This document shows positions 22,987 through 36,312 of a DNA stretch of 64,000 bases, piece by piece. Made by a program: the position numbers and the translations under genes. Source of the DNA: Mesorhizobium sp. NZP2077 (GTDB taxonomy: Bacteria > Pseudomonadota > Alphaproteobacteria > Rhizobiales > Rhizobiaceae); assembly GCF_013170805.1 (NCBI RefSeq), contig NZ_CP051293.1, positions 3,354,001 to 3,418,000 on the forward strand, written 5' to 3'. Within the stretch, counting starts at the first letter, position 1. Each line of letters begins with the position of its first letter. Under the pieces are notes generated by a model. It was not told the origin of the DNA and searched no databases. It saw only the letters and a list, made by a program, of their open reading frames with translations.

Positions 22987-23167
22987 GACTCAGCGAGGCG
23001 GTTTTCGCAGCCATTTTCTCACAAAGTGAATCTCTCGGAATCATAAGCACTTGCCAGTGAATCAACTCTCTGATTCTCTGCTCCAAAGCGTTTCCTGATT
23101 TGAGTCGTTCGACGCGTTATCCGCGTTTTCCGTCTGGTGGGGGCAGCCTGCCGGGAGACTCGGACTC
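22987..23167. promoter_or_regulatory. Cluster of eight GANTC (CcrM) sites in the gap before ddl-ftsQAZ
   Basis: GANTC pentamers start at 22987, 23028, 23038, 23059, 23072, 23102, 23157 and 23163. By base composition one would expect roughly one per 300 bp. The 303-bp gap between murB and ddl has no gene. In Alphaproteobacteria, GANTC adenine methylation by CcrM and the regulator GcrA control division genes, so this is a plausible cell-cycle-controlled promoter for ddl-ftsQ-ftsA-ftsZ. Site positions are read directly; the function is inference. Confidence 0.6.
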
Positions 23168-23219
23168 AATGTTGCGGAAATCTTGGTTTTTGGTCCGCCG
23201 TGAGAGGGGATGACGGGGA

Positions 23220-24146
23220 ATGAAAAGCAAGCATGTGGCCGTCCTGCTGGGAGGTTTTTCGTCCGAGCGGCCCGTGTCCCTGTCTTCTGGAAAGGCTTGC
23301 GCCGATGCGCTCGAGCAGGAAGGCTATCAGGTCACGCGCGTCGATGTCGGGCGCGATGTCGGCTCCGTGCTTGCCGAGCTCAAGCCTGATGTTGCCTTCA
23401 ATGCGCTGCACGGCCCATTTGGCGAGGACGGCACTATCCAGGGTATCCTCGAATATCTCGGCATTCCATACACCCATTCCGGTGTGCTCGCCTCGGCGCT
23501 CGCCATGAACAAGGAGCAGGCGAAGAAGATCGTCAAATCGGTCGGTGTTCCCGTCGCCGAATCGAAAGTCACCAATCGCTTCGCCATCCAGAACAAGCAT
23601 CCGATGAAGCCGCCCTATGTGATCAAGCCGGTCAATGAGGGGTCGAGCTTTGGTGTCGTCATCGTGTCGGAGGGGCAGTCGCATCCGCCCCAGGTCGTCG
23701 GGTCGTCCGAGTGGAAATATGGCGATACCGTCATGGTCGAGCGCTACATCCACGGGCGCGAGCTGACCTGCGCCGTTATGGGCGATGTGGCGCTCGGCGT
23801 CTGTGAGATCATCCCGACGGGCCATTCCTTCTACGATTACGATTCAAAATATGTCGCGGGCGGATCAAAACACGAATGCCCCGCAAAAGTTTCACCGAAT
23901 ATTTACCAAAAAATACAGACACTGGCGCTCAAGGCTCACCAAGCTGTCGGCTGTCGGGGCGTTTCCCGGTCGGACTTCCGTTATGACGATCGTCACTCCG
24001 AAAATGGCGAGGTTGTATGGCTCGAGGTCAACACTCAGCCGGGCATGACGCCGACGTCTTTGGTGCCTGAAATCGCTGCCCAGGCCGGGCATTCGTTTGG
24101 TGAATTGTTGAGTTGGATGGTGGAGGACGCTTCGTGTCTGCGTTGA
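23220..24146 (+). CDS. ddl: D-alanine--D-alanine ligase
   Basis: 308-residue ATP-grasp enzyme that makes D-Ala-D-Ala for Mur[17 protein letters not shown] is the N-terminal motif, [15 protein letters not shown] the second signature, and [14 protein letters not shown] the ATP-grasp Lys loop. [18 protein letters not shown] and [18 protein letters not shown] form the metal and substrate sites. The sequence is complete; its end overlaps the ftsQ start by 13 nt. It is the first gene after the GANTC-rich gap and probably leads the ftsQAZ transcript. Confidence 0.96.
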   Translation: MKSKHVAVLLGGFSSERPVSLSSGKACADALEQEGYQVTRVDVGRDVGSVLAELKPDVAFNALHGPFGEDGTIQGILEYLGIPYTHSGVLASALAMNKEQAKKIVKSVGVPVAESKVTNRFAIQNKHPMKPPYVIKPVNEGSSFGVVIVSEGQSHPPQVVGSSEWKYGDTVMVERYIHGRELTCAVMGDVALGVCEIIPTGHSFYDYDSKYVAGGSKHECPAKVSPNIYQKIQTLALKAHQAVGCRGVSRSDFRYDDRHSENGEVVWLEVNTQPGMTPTSLVPEIAAQAGHSFGELLSWMVEDASCLR

Positions 24147-25075
24147 AATGGGGACAGGGCAAGGGGAAGGGCGCGGCCGTGCCGTCGCTGTTCGGCCTGT
24201 CATTGTCGTTTGACCATTTCGTGCTGCCGCGCGTGCTTCGCCGCCCGGTGCGCATCCTGGCGCGCCTGGGTGATGGCGACTTCGAGGCGCCGCGCTTCTC
24301 CGTCGCGATCATGTCGGCCGTGCTGCTCGCTTCGAGCGGCGCCTATGGCGCCTATCTCGGCGGCCATGCCGACGGCATCATCCAGAGCATCACCGCCCGC
24401 ACCGGCTTTGCCGTCGATCAGGTCAAGGTGGTCGGCAACCGCCAGACCTCGGAGATCGACATTCTCGACAGGCTCGAACTCGACGGCTGGACCTCGCTGA
24501 TCGGCTTCGACGCCGAGGCAGCGCGTGAGCGCATTTCCGGCCTGCCGTGGATCGAGGTCGCGGCGGTGCGCAAGGTCTATCCGCATACGTTGGAAGTGCG
24601 CGTCGAGGAGCGCGATGCCTTCGCGCTCTGGCAGCAGGGCAATGATCTCTCGGTCATCGAAAAGGATGGCGCCGTCATCGCGCCGTTCTCGGGCGGCAAG
24701 CAGGTGCTGTTGCCGCTGCTGATCGGCGACGGCGCGCCGGCCAAGGCGCCTGACTTCCTGGCCAAGATCGAAAAATATCCCGACCTCGCGAGCCGGGTGA
24801 AAGGCTATATCCGCGTTGGCGATCGGCGCTGGGACCTGAAGCTGGACAACGGCATCACCGTCAAGCTGCCTGAGGACGATGAGGATCAGGCGCTCGCCGA
24901 GCTGGTCAAGATGGACAAGGACAAAGGGCTTTTGTCGCGCGACATCGCTGCTGTCGACATGCGCCTGACAGACCGGCTGGTCGTGGAATTGACGCCCGAA
25001 GCGGCGACGCAGCGCGAGGCCGCGCTCAACGAGAAGCCGAAGACCCTCAAGCGCAAGTCGGAGACCAAGATATGA
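24134..25075 (+). CDS. ftsQ: Cell division protein FtsQ
   Basis: 313-residue bitopic divisome protein. A basic cytoplasmic N-terminus precedes a helix at about residues 55-75. A POTRA domain follows ([20 protein letters not shown] ... [21 protein letters not shown]), then the FtsQ domain up to an acidic, then basic tail. The start chosen is GTG at 24134, with TGGAGG 7 nt upstream. An ATG at 24113 is in frame but has no such site. It overlaps ftsA by ATGA. Confidence 0.93.
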   Translation: MSALKWGQGKGKGAAVPSLFGLSLSFDHFVLPRVLRRPVRILARLGDGDFEAPRFSVAIMSAVLLASSGAYGAYLGGHADGIIQSITARTGFAVDQVKVVGNRQTSEIDILDRLELDGWTSLIGFDAEAARERISGLPWIEVAAVRKVYPHTLEVRVEERDAFALWQQGNDLSVIEKDGAVIAPFSGGKQVLLPLLIGDGAPAKAPDFLAKIEKYPDLASRVKGYIRVGDRRWDLKLDNGITVKLPEDDEDQALAELVKMDKDKGLLSRDIAAVDMRLTDRLVVELTPEAATQREAALNEKPKTLKRKSETKI

Positions 25076-26379
25076 GCTGGCTTGGCGGTTCAGGCGATGC
25101 CTCGTCGCGCCGGTCCGGCACTCTGACGGTGCTGGATGTCGGCTCGAACAAGGTCTGCTGCATGGTGGCCAAGCTCAAGCCGAACGATGACGGCAAGCTC
25201 TTGCGCGGTCGTTCGCACCGGATCCAGGTGATCGGTATCGGCCATCAGAAGTCGCAAGGCGTGAAGTCGGGCGTGGTCGTCGATCTCGATCGCGCTGAAC
25301 ACGCCATCCGGCTATCCGTCGACGCCGCCGAGCGCATGGCGGGGCTGACGGTCGATTCGCTCATCGTCAACATGACCGCCGGCCGGCTGAAGAGCGAAAG
25401 CTTCTCGGCGACCATCAATCTTGGCGGTCACGAGGCCGACGAGGCCGACATCAAGCGCGTGCTCGGCGCCGGCGCCAAGCAGGCGCTCAAGGCCGAGCGC
25501 GAGGTGATCCATTCGCTGCCCGTCGGCTTCTCGCTCGATGCTGAACGCGGTGTGCGCGATCCGCGCGGTATGGTCGGCGACGCACTTGGCGTCGACATGC
25601 ATGTGCTGACCGGTGACGCAGCGCCGATGCGCAACCTGGAACTCTCCATCAACCGCTCGCATCTCTCGGTCGAGCGCATGGTGGCGACGCCCTATGCCAG
25701 CGGCTTGGCGGCGCTTGTCGATGACGAGCTGGAGCTGGGTGCTGCCTGCATCGACATGGGCGGCGGCACGACGACCATCTCGGTGTTTTCGGAAGGCAAG
25801 TTCGTTCATGGCGATGCGATCGCCATCGGCGGCAACCATGTCACGCTCGATATGGCCAAGGGGCTTTCGACGTCGCTCGACGCCGCCGAGCGGCTCAAGG
25901 TGATGCATGGCTCGGCGTTGCCGGGCAGTGCCGACGACCGTGACCTGGTCTCGATCCAGCCGATCGGCGACGATGGCGACGTACCGCTGCAGATCCCGCG
26001 TTCGGTGATGACGCGCATCGTGCGTGCCCGCATCGACGAAACACTCGAACTCCTGCGCGACCGGCTGAACAAGTCCGGCTACGGCAATGCGGTCGGCAAG
26101 CGCGTCGTGCTGACCGGCGGCGCCAGCCAGCTGGCCGGCCTGCCGGAAGCGGCACGCCGCATCCTGGGCCGCAATGTGCGCATCGGTCGCCCGCTCGGCG
26201 TGGCCGGTCTGCCCGAAGCAGCGAAGGGACCGGCCTTCTCGGCCGCCGTCGGGCTTCTGATCTATCCGCAGATGGCGAGTTTCGAGAGCCATCCGGCGAA
26301 AGGCATCTCCGGTCTCAGGATGACCGGAACGGGTGGAAAACTGCATCGCATGAGTCAGTGGTTGAGAGACAGTTTCTAA
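25072..26379 (+). CDS. ftsA: Cell division protein FtsA
   Basis: 435-residue actin-like ATPase that ties FtsZ to the membrane. VLDVGSNKVCCMVA is phosphate loop 1, ACIDMGGGTTTISVF loop 2 and VVLTGGASQLAGLPE the adenosine motif. The 1C domain lies at about residues 95-180. The C-terminus, WLRDSF after a basic linker, forms the amphipathic membrane-targeting helix. It overlaps ftsQ by 4 bp and is followed by ftsZ after 66 bp. Confidence 0.95.
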   Translation: MSWLGGSGDASSRRSGTLTVLDVGSNKVCCMVAKLKPNDDGKLLRGRSHRIQVIGIGHQKSQGVKSGVVVDLDRAEHAIRLSVDAAERMAGLTVDSLIVNMTAGRLKSESFSATINLGGHEADEADIKRVLGAGAKQALKAEREVIHSLPVGFSLDAERGVRDPRGMVGDALGVDMHVLTGDAAPMRNLELSINRSHLSVERMVATPYASGLAALVDDELELGAACIDMGGGTTTISVFSEGKFVHGDAIAIGGNHVTLDMAKGLSTSLDAAERLKVMHGSALPGSADDRDLVSIQPIGDDGDVPLQIPRSVMTRIVRARIDETLELLRDRLNKSGYGNAVGKRVVLTGGASQLAGLPEAARRILGRNVRIGRPLGVAGLPEAAKGPAFSAAVGLLIYPQMASFESHPAKGISGLRMTGTGGKLHRMSQWLRDSF

Positions 26380-26445
26380 TTGACGGGGACAGCCCCATAG
26401 GCGGCCGCGGCGGCGAAGCGGCGTGAAAGGCAAAGGACGGAGACA

Positions 26446-28131
26446 ATGACCATCAATCTGCAGAAGCCGGACATCACCGAGCTTAAGCCGCGCATCACCG
26501 TGTTCGGTGTCGGCGGCGGCGGCGGCAATGCCGTGAACAACATGATCACCGCCGGTCTGCGCGGTGTCGAGTTCGTGGTGGCCAACACCGACGCGCAGGC
26601 GCTGACCATGTCGAAGGCCGCCCGGCTGATCCAGCTCGGCGCGCATGTCACCGAGGGCCTCGGTGCGGGATCGCAGCCGGAGGTCGGCCGCGCTGCGGCT
26701 GAGGAGTGCATCGACGAGATCCTCGACCATCTCACCAACACCCATATGTGCTTCGTCACCGCAGGTATGGGCGGCGGCACCGGCACGGGTGCTGCTCCGG
26801 TCGTTGCCCGCGCTGCGCGCGAAAAGGGCATCCTAACCGTCGGCGTCGTCACCAAGCCGTTCCACTTCGAGGGCCAGCGCCGCATGAAGACGGCCGACAT
26901 GGGCATCGAGGAACTGCAGAAATGCGTCGATACCCTGATCGTCATCCCCAACCAGAACCTGTTCCGTCTGGCCAATGACAAGACCACCTTCGCCGATGCC
27001 TTCGCCATGGCTGACCAGGTGCTCTATTCCGGTGTTGCATGCATCACCGACCTGATGGTCAAGGAAGGCCTGATCAACCTCGACTTCGCCGACGTGCGTT
27101 CGGTGATGCGCGAGATGGGCAAGGCGATGATGGGCACCGGCGAAGCTTCGGGCGAAGGCCGTGCAATGGCCGCCGCCGAGGCTGCGATCGCCAACCCGCT
27201 GCTCGACGAGACCTCGATGAAGGGCGCCAAGGGCCTGCTGATCTCGATCACCGGCGGCCGCGACCTGACCCTGTTCGAAGTCGACGAAGCGGCGACCCGC
27301 ATCCGCGAGGAAGTCGACCAGGACGCCAACATCATCCTGGGCGCCACCTTCGATGAGGAGCTCGAAGGCGTCATCCGCGTCTCGGTCGTTGCGACCGGCA
27401 TCGACAAGTCGGCGGCTGAAATCGCCGCGGCACCGATCTCGATCCGTACCGCTCCGCCGAAGCCGGCCGGCCGGCCGGCCGTGGCCGCGGAAAGCCGCCC
27501 GGCACCGGTCCAGCAGCCTGTCTATGAGCCGCGCGCCGCCGACCCGGTCGCCGAGGCCATTCAGCTCGCGGAGGCAAACGCCGCGGCCATGGCGCAGGCT
27601 CGTCCGGCTCCGATCGCCCATGCGGACGATTTTCGCCCGCAGAGCAAGATCTTCCAGGCGCCGCCGGCACAGCCGCAGCCAATGCCGCAGCCGGTCGTCC
27701 AGCAGATGATGCAGCCGGCCCCGCAGCCGCGCGAAATGGTGCGTGAGGTCCAGCAGCCGGTGGCGATGGCGCCGCAGCGCATGCCGCGTGTTGAGGACTT
27801 TCCGCCGGTTGTGAAGGCCGAGGTGGATGCCAAGAGCCGTCCGGTCGACCATGAGAACAACAGCGGACCGATGGGCCTTTTGAAGCGCCTGACCAACGGC
27901 TTGACCCGCCGCGAGGAGGAGCCTGCACGGTTGCAGCCGGCGCAGCCGCGCGAGCCCAAGCTGCGCCAGGCCGCCCCCGAAGTGCGCCGTCTCGCCAGCC
28001 AGGACGCCCAGCTCTACGCGCCGCGCCGCGGCCAGCTGGATGACCAGGGCCGCCTGACGCCGCAGACCCGGGCGACTCACGACGACGATCAGCTGGAGAT
28101 TCCGGCGTTCCTGCGCCGCCAGGCCAACTGA
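26446..28131 (+). CDS. ftsZ: Cell division protein FtsZ
   Basis: 561-residue tubulin-like GTPase that forms the Z ring. The N-terminal core has [12 protein letters not shown], the GTP signature [13 protein letters not shown] at about 108-120, and the T7 loop [11 protein letters not shown]. The linker of more than 200 residues (about 330-545) is rich in Pro, Gln and Ala, as in other Rhizobiales FtsZ1 proteins. The C-terminal peptide [12 protein letters not shown] is the conserved anchor for FtsA and other partners. A terminator follows the stop. Confidence 0.97.
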   Translation: MTINLQKPDITELKPRITVFGVGGGGGNAVNNMITAGLRGVEFVVANTDAQALTMSKAARLIQLGAHVTEGLGAGSQPEVGRAAAEECIDEILDHLTNTHMCFVTAGMGGGTGTGAAPVVARAAREKGILTVGVVTKPFHFEGQRRMKTADMGIEELQKCVDTLIVIPNQNLFRLANDKTTFADAFAMADQVLYSGVACITDLMVKEGLINLDFADVRSVMREMGKAMMGTGEASGEGRAMAAAEAAIANPLLDETSMKGAKGLLISITGGRDLTLFEVDEAATRIREEVDQDANIILGATFDEELEGVIRVSVVATGIDKSAAEIAAAPISIRTAPPKPAGRPAVAAESRPAPVQQPVYEPRAADPVAEAIQLAEANAAAMAQARPAPIAHADDFRPQSKIFQAPPAQPQPMPQPVVQQMMQPAPQPREMVREVQQPVAMAPQRMPRVEDFPPVVKAEVDAKSRPVDHENNSGPMGLLKRLTNGLTRREEEPARLQPAQPREPKLRQAAPEVRRLASQDAQLYAPRRGQLDDQGRLTPQTRATHDDDQLEIPAFLRRQAN

Positions 28132-28154
28132 GCGGTTAACGGACTGTAGTATTT

Positions 28155-28195
28155 GTTAACAGGCAGGCAAGGAATTGCTTGCCTGTTAACGTTTT
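28155..28195 (+). terminator. Terminator closing the dcw cluster after ftsZ
   Basis: GTTAACAGGCAGGCAA (28155-28170) pairs with TTGCTTGCCTGTTAAC (28175-28190), with one mismatch and a 4-nt loop, then GTTTT. Confidence 0.85.
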
Positions 28196-28411
28196 AAATG
28201 GTGCAAAATCAAAGGCTTATAATATCGAGCTCGCTCCGGCTCACGGTTACAGAGGGTAAGAAACCGTGATTTGGAGTCTCCCTGCCGGGACACTATCTTC
28301 GCTGCCTACCATAGTCGGTGTGCCGGGATTTCGGGGGAAGTGACCCTGCCTGCCGATTTAACAAGAGCCGCGCCCTCGGGCTGGAGAAGCGGACCTAGGC
28401 ATATCGGGCTT

Positions 28412-29362
28412 ATGGGGATTGTCTTGCACGACTATCAGACGACAGTGAAGGCGCGCGCGTCGCTTACGGGCACCGGCGTTCACAGCGGCAAAGAAGTTTC
28501 CATCAGTTTCCTGCCGGCGGATGCCGATACCGGCATAGTGTTTCAGCTTTTCAACGGAGCAGAGCAGGGCCGCGAGTTCCGCGCCTTGGTTGCCGAGGTC
28601 GGTGCCACCGATCTGTGCACCATGCTTGGCGATCCCGCGGGCGAGCACATCGCCACGGTCGAGCACATCATGGCCGCGCTGTTCGGGCTCGGCATCGACA
28701 ATGTCCTTATCGAGATCGACGGTTCCGAAGTTCCGATCTTCGATGGCAGCGCCGTGGCATTCGTGGAGGCCATTGATCAGGCGGGCATCGAGACGCTGTC
28801 GGTCAAGCGCCGCTATATCAGGGTCATCAAGCCGGTCCGTATCGAGAATGGCGCCTCGTGGGCGGAGTTCAGGCCTTATGACGGCACCCGTTTCGAGGTC
28901 GAGATCGATTTCGAAAGCCCGGCAATCGGCCGTCAGCTGTTTGCGTCCGACCTCAATGCCGATATTTTCCGCCGCGACATCGCGCGGGCGCGCACCTTCG
29001 GTTTCATGAAGGATGTCGAGCGGCTCTGGGCCGCCGGCTATGCGCTGGGATCCTCGCTGGAAAATTCGCTTGTGATCGGTGACGACAACCGCGTCATCAA
29101 CATGGGCGGCCTGCGTTATCCCAACGAATTCGTGCGCCACAAGACGCTGGACGCCATGGGCGATCTGGCGCTGGCCGGAGCCCGCTTCATCGGCTGCTTC
29201 CGCTCCTATCGCGGTGGCCACAGGATGAACGCCGCGGCGCTGCGGCGCCTGCTTTCGGACCGCACGGCCTTCGAGATCGTCGAGACGACACGCCGCGAGC
29301 GTGGCCGCGCAGCAGAGATGAGCGCCGTCAATGCGCCGCTCTACGCGCCCTGGATGATCTGA
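28412..29362 (+). CDS. lpxC: UDP-3-O-acyl-N-acetylglucosamine deacetylase
   Basis: 316-residue zinc amidase for the committed step of lipid A synthesis. Zinc ligands are expected at His85 (TVEHIMAAL), His243 (VRHKTLDAMGD) and Asp247, with the general acid His270 (GGHRMN). FDGSAVAFVEAI is also conserved. The ATG at 28412 yields MGIVLHDYQTT, the normal start; a longer frame upstream begins in unconserved sequence. As in many Proteobacteria it follows ftsZ, here with its own leader of about 220 bp after the terminator. Confidence 0.95.
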   Translation: MGIVLHDYQTTVKARASLTGTGVHSGKEVSISFLPADADTGIVFQLFNGAEQGREFRALVAEVGATDLCTMLGDPAGEHIATVEHIMAALFGLGIDNVLIEIDGSEVPIFDGSAVAFVEAIDQAGIETLSVKRRYIRVIKPVRIENGASWAEFRPYDGTRFEVEIDFESPAIGRQLFASDLNADIFRRDIARARTFGFMKDVERLWAAGYALGSSLENSLVIGDDNRVINMGGLRYPNEFVRHKTLDAMGDLALAGARFIGCFRSYRGGHRMNAAALRRLLSDRTAFEIVETTRRERGRAAEMSAVNAPLYAPWMI

Positions 29363-29625
29363 TTCCTTAACGTTTTTCGGATTCCATGCGGGATGGCAGG
29401 TGTGGCATCAATGCATCACCATCCAGCGAAATTGTATGGATTCTCCGGCTCTGTCCGACCGCCACAAAAATGTGCGATTGGCTAGACATAGCGTTGCCGG
29501 GCAAGGCGGTTATGGTTTATGGCTGCTGCCGTCGACTAGTGCATGTCGCTCAAGAATGGGGACCAGTTTTGGGACAACTGCATGCAAGAGGCATTGAAAT
29601 AACGCCGAAAGGGCGCAATCCAATC

Positions 29626-30498
29626 ATGTTCTTCACGCGAGCCGGTCAATCGAAGGCGCCCCAGCGGTCTGTTATCCTGGCGCTTTCGCTGGTTGTTCCA
29701 TCGCTCTTTCTGTCGGCTTGCATGTCGTCGCCGGAGAAAGACATCAACCTGTCGACCTATGTCGACCAGACCGAGCCGGCCGACGTTCTCTACAATGAGG
29801 GCCTCGCCAACCTGAATGCCGGCCGCCTGGACGAGGCGAGCAAGAAGTTCGATGCCGTCGATCGCCAGCATCCCTATTCGGAATGGGCCCGTAAATCGAT
29901 GGTGATGGGCGCGTTCGCCGACTATCGAAAAGGCAGCTACGACGATGCGATCTCGTCGGCCAAGCGCTATCTGGCGCTTTACCCGTCGACGGATGACGCC
30001 GCCTATGCGCAGTACATCATCGGCCTGAGCTACTATCGCCAGATCAAGGATGTGACTCAGGATCAGAAGGAAGCACGCCAAACCGTGCAGACGATGCAGG
30101 ATCTGGTGACGCGCTGGCCGACGTCGGAATATGTCGACGACGCCAAGGAGAAGATCCGCTTCGCCAACGACCAGCTCGCCGGCAAGGAAATGCAGATCGG
30201 CCGCTATTATCTGGAGCGCCGCGAGTACATCGCCGCCGTCAAGCGGTTCCGCAACGTGGTGGAGAACTATTCCAACACGCGCCATGTCGAGGAAGCTCTA
30301 GCCCGGCTCACCGAAAGCTATTACGCGCTGGGGCTGACCTCGGAGGCCCAGACGGCCGCCGCGGTGCTCGGCACCAACTATCCCGACAGCCAATGGTACA
30401 AGGATTCCTACAAGCTGCTGCAGAGCAACGGGCTGGCGCCGCGCGAAAATGCCGGATCGTGGATATCCAAGGCTGGCAAGCTGATCACCGGTGCGTGA
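29626..30498 (+). CDS. bamD: Outer membrane protein assembly factor BamD
   Basis: 290-residue lipoprotein of the BAM complex. The signal peptide ends in the lipobox FLSAC with Cys32. Five TPR-like repeats follow, with typical lines such as [31 protein letters not shown] and [18 protein letters not shown]. The start at 29626 (MFFTRAGQ) gives a normal signal peptide. The open frame continues upstream to 29386, but that extension has no signal-like features. A strong terminator follows the stop. The gene sits alone between lpxC and recN. Confidence 0.93.
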   Translation: MFFTRAGQSKAPQRSVILALSLVVPSLFLSACMSSPEKDINLSTYVDQTEPADVLYNEGLANLNAGRLDEASKKFDAVDRQHPYSEWARKSMVMGAFADYRKGSYDDAISSAKRYLALYPSTDDAAYAQYIIGLSYYRQIKDVTQDQKEARQTVQTMQDLVTRWPTSEYVDDAKEKIRFANDQLAGKEMQIGRYYLERREYIAAVKRFRNVVENYSNTRHVEEALARLTESYYALGLTSEAQTAAAVLGTNYPDSQWYKDSYKLLQSNGLAPRENAGSWISKAGKLITGA

Positions 30499-30506
30499 CC
30501 CCCAAG

Positions 30507-30531
30507 GCGCGTCGCAGCGACGCGCTTTTTT
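30507..30531 (+). terminator. Rho-independent terminator after bamD
   Basis: Perfect 8-bp stem GCGCGTCG/CGACGCGC with loop CAG, followed by TTTTTT. Confidence 0.9.
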
Positions 30532-30651
30532 CGGATTGATCCGACGCTGAAACAAAAAGATAGTGCGGCGCTGCGACTCCGATTGGTCGCGTGCCGCTCC
30601 ACAGCGGTTCAGTGGTTTGATTGAAGCGCTGAACCGTTCTATCTCTTGTTG

Positions 30652-30760
30652 ACGCAATTCCGGACGGAAAACCATTCACACTTTTCCTGGAATTGCTCTG
30701 GCTTTTTTGTTCTACGCAATTCCTGTGGGAAAACCGTTACGCACTTTTCCTGGAATTGCT
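30652..30760. repeat. Two tandem copies of a 46-47-bp palindromic intergenic element before recN
   Basis: Copy 1 (30652-30697) and copy 2 (30714-30760) both begin ACGCAATTCC and end CACTTTTCCTGGAATTGCT. Each is bounded by inverted ends GCAATTCC/GGAATTGC. They differ at only a few central positions and are separated by 16 bp. A half copy recurs in reverse orientation at 42225-42247. This looks like a REP-type element; the second copy ends 16 bp before the recN start and so lies in its leader. Confidence 0.75.
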
Positions 30761-30776
30761 TGAGGTCCGGGTTCTG

Positions 30777-32450
30777 ATGCTTTCCAGACTGTCGATCCGC
30801 GATATCGTCCTGATCGAGAAGCTGGATATCGACTTCCAGCCCGGCCTTTCCGTGTTGACCGGCGAAACCGGCGCCGGCAAATCCATCCTGCTCGATGCCT
30901 TGTCGCTGGCGCTCGGCGCGCGCGGCGATGCCTCTTTGGTGCGCCATGGCGCGGCACAGGGCCAGGTCATTGCCGTGTTCGATGTGCCGCGCAACCATCC
31001 GGTGCGCGCGCTGCTTGTCGAAAATGCCATCGAGGATGACGGCGATATCATCCTGCGCCGCGTGCAGACGGCGGACGGCCGCACCCGCGTCTTCGTCAAC
31101 GACCAGCCGTCCAGCGTCACCCTGATGCGCGATGTCGGCCGTGCGCTGGTCGAAATCCACGGCCAGCACGATGAGCGCGCTTTGGTCGATCCCGGCGCCC
31201 ACCGCGACGTGCTCGACGCTTTTGGTGGCCATCTCGGCGCCGTTCGCTCGACCGGCGAGGCCTGGCGGCACTGGCGCGGCTGCGAGCAGGAGCTTACCCG
31301 CCATCGCGCCAAGGTAGCGGCCGCCGCGCGCGAAGCCGACTATCTGCGCGCCGCGGTCGCGGAACTGACCAAGCTCGATCCGCAGCCCGGCGAGGAAACG
31401 GAACTGGCCGAACTGCGCGCCCACATGATGCGCGCCGAAAAGATCGCTTCCGAAATCCATGATGCGCAGGATGTGCTGTCCGGGCCGTCCTCTCCCTTGC
31501 CGCAACTGGCCAGTCTGCTGCGACGGTTGCAGCGCAAGGCGACGGAGGCGCCAGGCCTGCTCGAGGATGTGGTCAAGTCACTGGACGAGGCGATGCTGTC
31601 GCTCGACGCGGCGCAATCCGGTGTCGAGGCGGCACTGCGCGCCACCGAATATGATCCGCAGCGGCTGGAGAAGGCGGAGGAGCGGCTGTTTTCGCTGCGC
31701 GCGGCGTCACGCAAGCATAGCGTTGCCGTCGATGATCTGGCGCAACTGCGCGACACGATGGTTGCCGATCTGGCCGATCTCGACGCCGGCGAGGAGCGCC
31801 TGCATGGGCTGGAAAAGCAGGCCACAGCCGCGCGCGAGGCCTATGACATCGGCGCCGCGCAGCTTTCCTCGCTTCGCCATGCGGCGGCGGTCGGCCTGAC
31901 CAAAGCCGTCATGGCCGAATTGCCGGCGCTGAAGCTCGAACGCGCCGCCTTCATCGTCGAGATGAAGAGCGAGGCCGAGACCCGCATGGAGGAGGGCATC
32001 GACCAGATCGAGTTCTGGGTGCGCACCAATCCCGGCACGCGGCCCGGGCCGATGATGAAGGTGGCGTCCGGCGGCGAGCTGTCACGCTTCCTGCTGGCGC
32101 TGAAGGTGGCGCTGGCCGATCGCGGCTCGGCGCCGACGCTGGTCTTCGACGAAATCGACACTGGCGTGGGTGGCGCCGTGGCGGATGCCATCGGCCAGAG
32201 GCTGGCGCGGCTGTCCAAGCGCGTGCAGGTGCTGTCGGTCACCCATGCGCCGCAGGTGGCGGCGCGCGCGGCGACGCATTTCCTGATCTCCAAATCGGGC
32301 AGCACCGACCGCGTGGCGACCGGCATTGCCGAGATGGACCGACCGGCGCGGCAGGAAGAGATTGCCCGCATGCTGGCTGGCGCCACCATCACCGACGAGG
32401 CGCGCGCCGCCGCAGAGCGGCTGCTGCGTGAGAATACAAACGCGGCATAG
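30777..32450 (+). CDS. recN: DNA repair protein RecN
   Basis: 557-residue SMC-like ATPase for double-strand break repair. The N-terminal Walker A is TGETGAGKSILLDALSLALG. The middle is a long coiled coil, interrupted by a short hinge-like zone. The C-terminus has the ABC signature VASGGELSRFLLALK and Walker B TLVFDEIDTGVGG, then SVTHAPQVAARA. The ATG at 30777 starts MLSRLSIRDI, the standard N-terminus. Repeats occupy its upstream region; no LexA box was recognised. Confidence 0.95.
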   Translation: MLSRLSIRDIVLIEKLDIDFQPGLSVLTGETGAGKSILLDALSLALGARGDASLVRHGAAQGQVIAVFDVPRNHPVRALLVENAIEDDGDIILRRVQTADGRTRVFVNDQPSSVTLMRDVGRALVEIHGQHDERALVDPGAHRDVLDAFGGHLGAVRSTGEAWRHWRGCEQELTRHRAKVAAAAREADYLRAAVAELTKLDPQPGEETELAELRAHMMRAEKIASEIHDAQDVLSGPSSPLPQLASLLRRLQRKATEAPGLLEDVVKSLDEAMLSLDAAQSGVEAALRATEYDPQRLEKAEERLFSLRAASRKHSVAVDDLAQLRDTMVADLADLDAGEERLHGLEKQATAAREAYDIGAAQLSSLRHAAAVGLTKAVMAELPALKLERAAFIVEMKSEAETRMEEGIDQIEFWVRTNPGTRPGPMMKVASGGELSRFLLALKVALADRGSAPTLVFDEIDTGVGGAVADAIGQRLARLSKRVQVLSVTHAPQVAARAATHFLISKSGSTDRVATGIAEMDRPARQEEIARMLAGATITDEARAAAERLLRENTNAA

Positions 32451-32542
32451 AATATCCGGTGTCATGGCCGATTTAGGATATCGGAGCGAGTCAGGATATG
32501 GCTCCATCCTGCTGTTCAGGAATGATTTTCCCAAAATCCTGA

Positions 32543-35469
<2,927 letters not shown>

Positions 35470-35583
35470 GTTCCATCTCCAGCCCGGCGACGATCATTTC
35501 CGCTGATCGTTTGGCTCAAGCGAATTCGTGTGACAAGGCCTGCTGCACTACCTAGATCAACGGTTTCGACCCTGGAGCGATCG

Positions 35584-36312
35584 ATGGCGGCAGACGTGAT
35601 CTCTGAGAGCGGCGGCAAAAGCGACTTCTGGCAAGGCGTGCGGCTCTCCATGCCTGTTGTGGTGGCCTCGGCGCCGTTCGCGGTGCTGTTCGGGGCGCTT
35701 GCCGTCGATCAAGGCTTCTCGGTCCTCGAAGCGTTCCTGATGAGCGCGCTGGTGTTCGGCGGCGCCAGCCAGATGGTTGGCATCCAGCTGTTCGGCCAGC
35801 ATGTCGCGCCGTGGCTGATCGTGCTGTCGATCTTCGCCGTTAATTTCCGTCATGTGCTCTACTCCGCCGGCATCGGCCGGCGCATCGCGCACTGGCCTGT
35901 GATCCAGCAGGCACTCGGCTATTTCATCCTCACCGATCCGCAGTTCGCGGTAGCCGAGGCGAGGGCGCAATCCGGCCAGACTGTCGGCTTCGCCTGGTAT
36001 CTGGGGCTTGGCCTGCCGGTCTATGTGTTCTGGGTGGTGGAAAGCGCGCTCGGCGCGGTGTTCGGCAAGCTGATCCCCGACACTCATGCGCTGGGCATCG
36101 ATTTCCTGCTGCCGATCTATTTTCTTGGCCTGGTGATGGGCTTCCGCAAGCGGCCGCTGTGGCTGCCGGTGGTGGTCACCAGTGCTTGCGCCTCGATCAT
36201 CGCCTACAAGACGGTCGGCTCACCCTGGCACGTCTCGATCGGCGCCATTGCCGGCGTGCTGCTCGCCGTCATCCTGCCACCGCACCATAGCGGCGTGGGG
36301 ACAAGGCCATGA
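35584..36312 (+). CDS. azlC: AzlC family branched-chain amino acid exporter, large subunit
   Basis: 242-residue membrane protein with about seven hydrophobic segments. It starts after GGAGCG. SAPFAVLFGALAVDQGFS, LVFGGASQMVGIQLFG and NFRHVLYSAGIGRR are family-conserved stretches, and LTDPQFAVAEAR is another. AzlC and AzlD form a two-component exporter for branched-chain amino acids, known from Bacillus azlCD and related ygaZH. It overlaps azlD by ATGA. Confidence 0.9.
   Translation: MAADVISESGGKSDFWQGVRLSMPVVVASAPFAVLFGALAVDQGFSVLEAFLMSALVFGGASQMVGIQLFGQHVAPWLIVLSIFAVNFRHVLYSAGIGRRIAHWPVIQQALGYFILTDPQFAVAEARAQSGQTVGFAWYLGLGLPVYVFWVVESALGAVFGKLIPDTHALGIDFLLPIYFLGLVMGFRKRPLWLPVVVTSACASIIAYKTVGSPWHVSIGAIAGVLLAVILPPHHSGVGTRP

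Noticed and set aside
28132..28195. Two GTTAAC sites after ftsZ as CtrA boxes
   Set aside because: The spacing does not fit TTAA-N7-TTAA, and the GTTAAC at 28155-28160 and its partner at 28185-28190 form the base of the ftsZ terminator stem.
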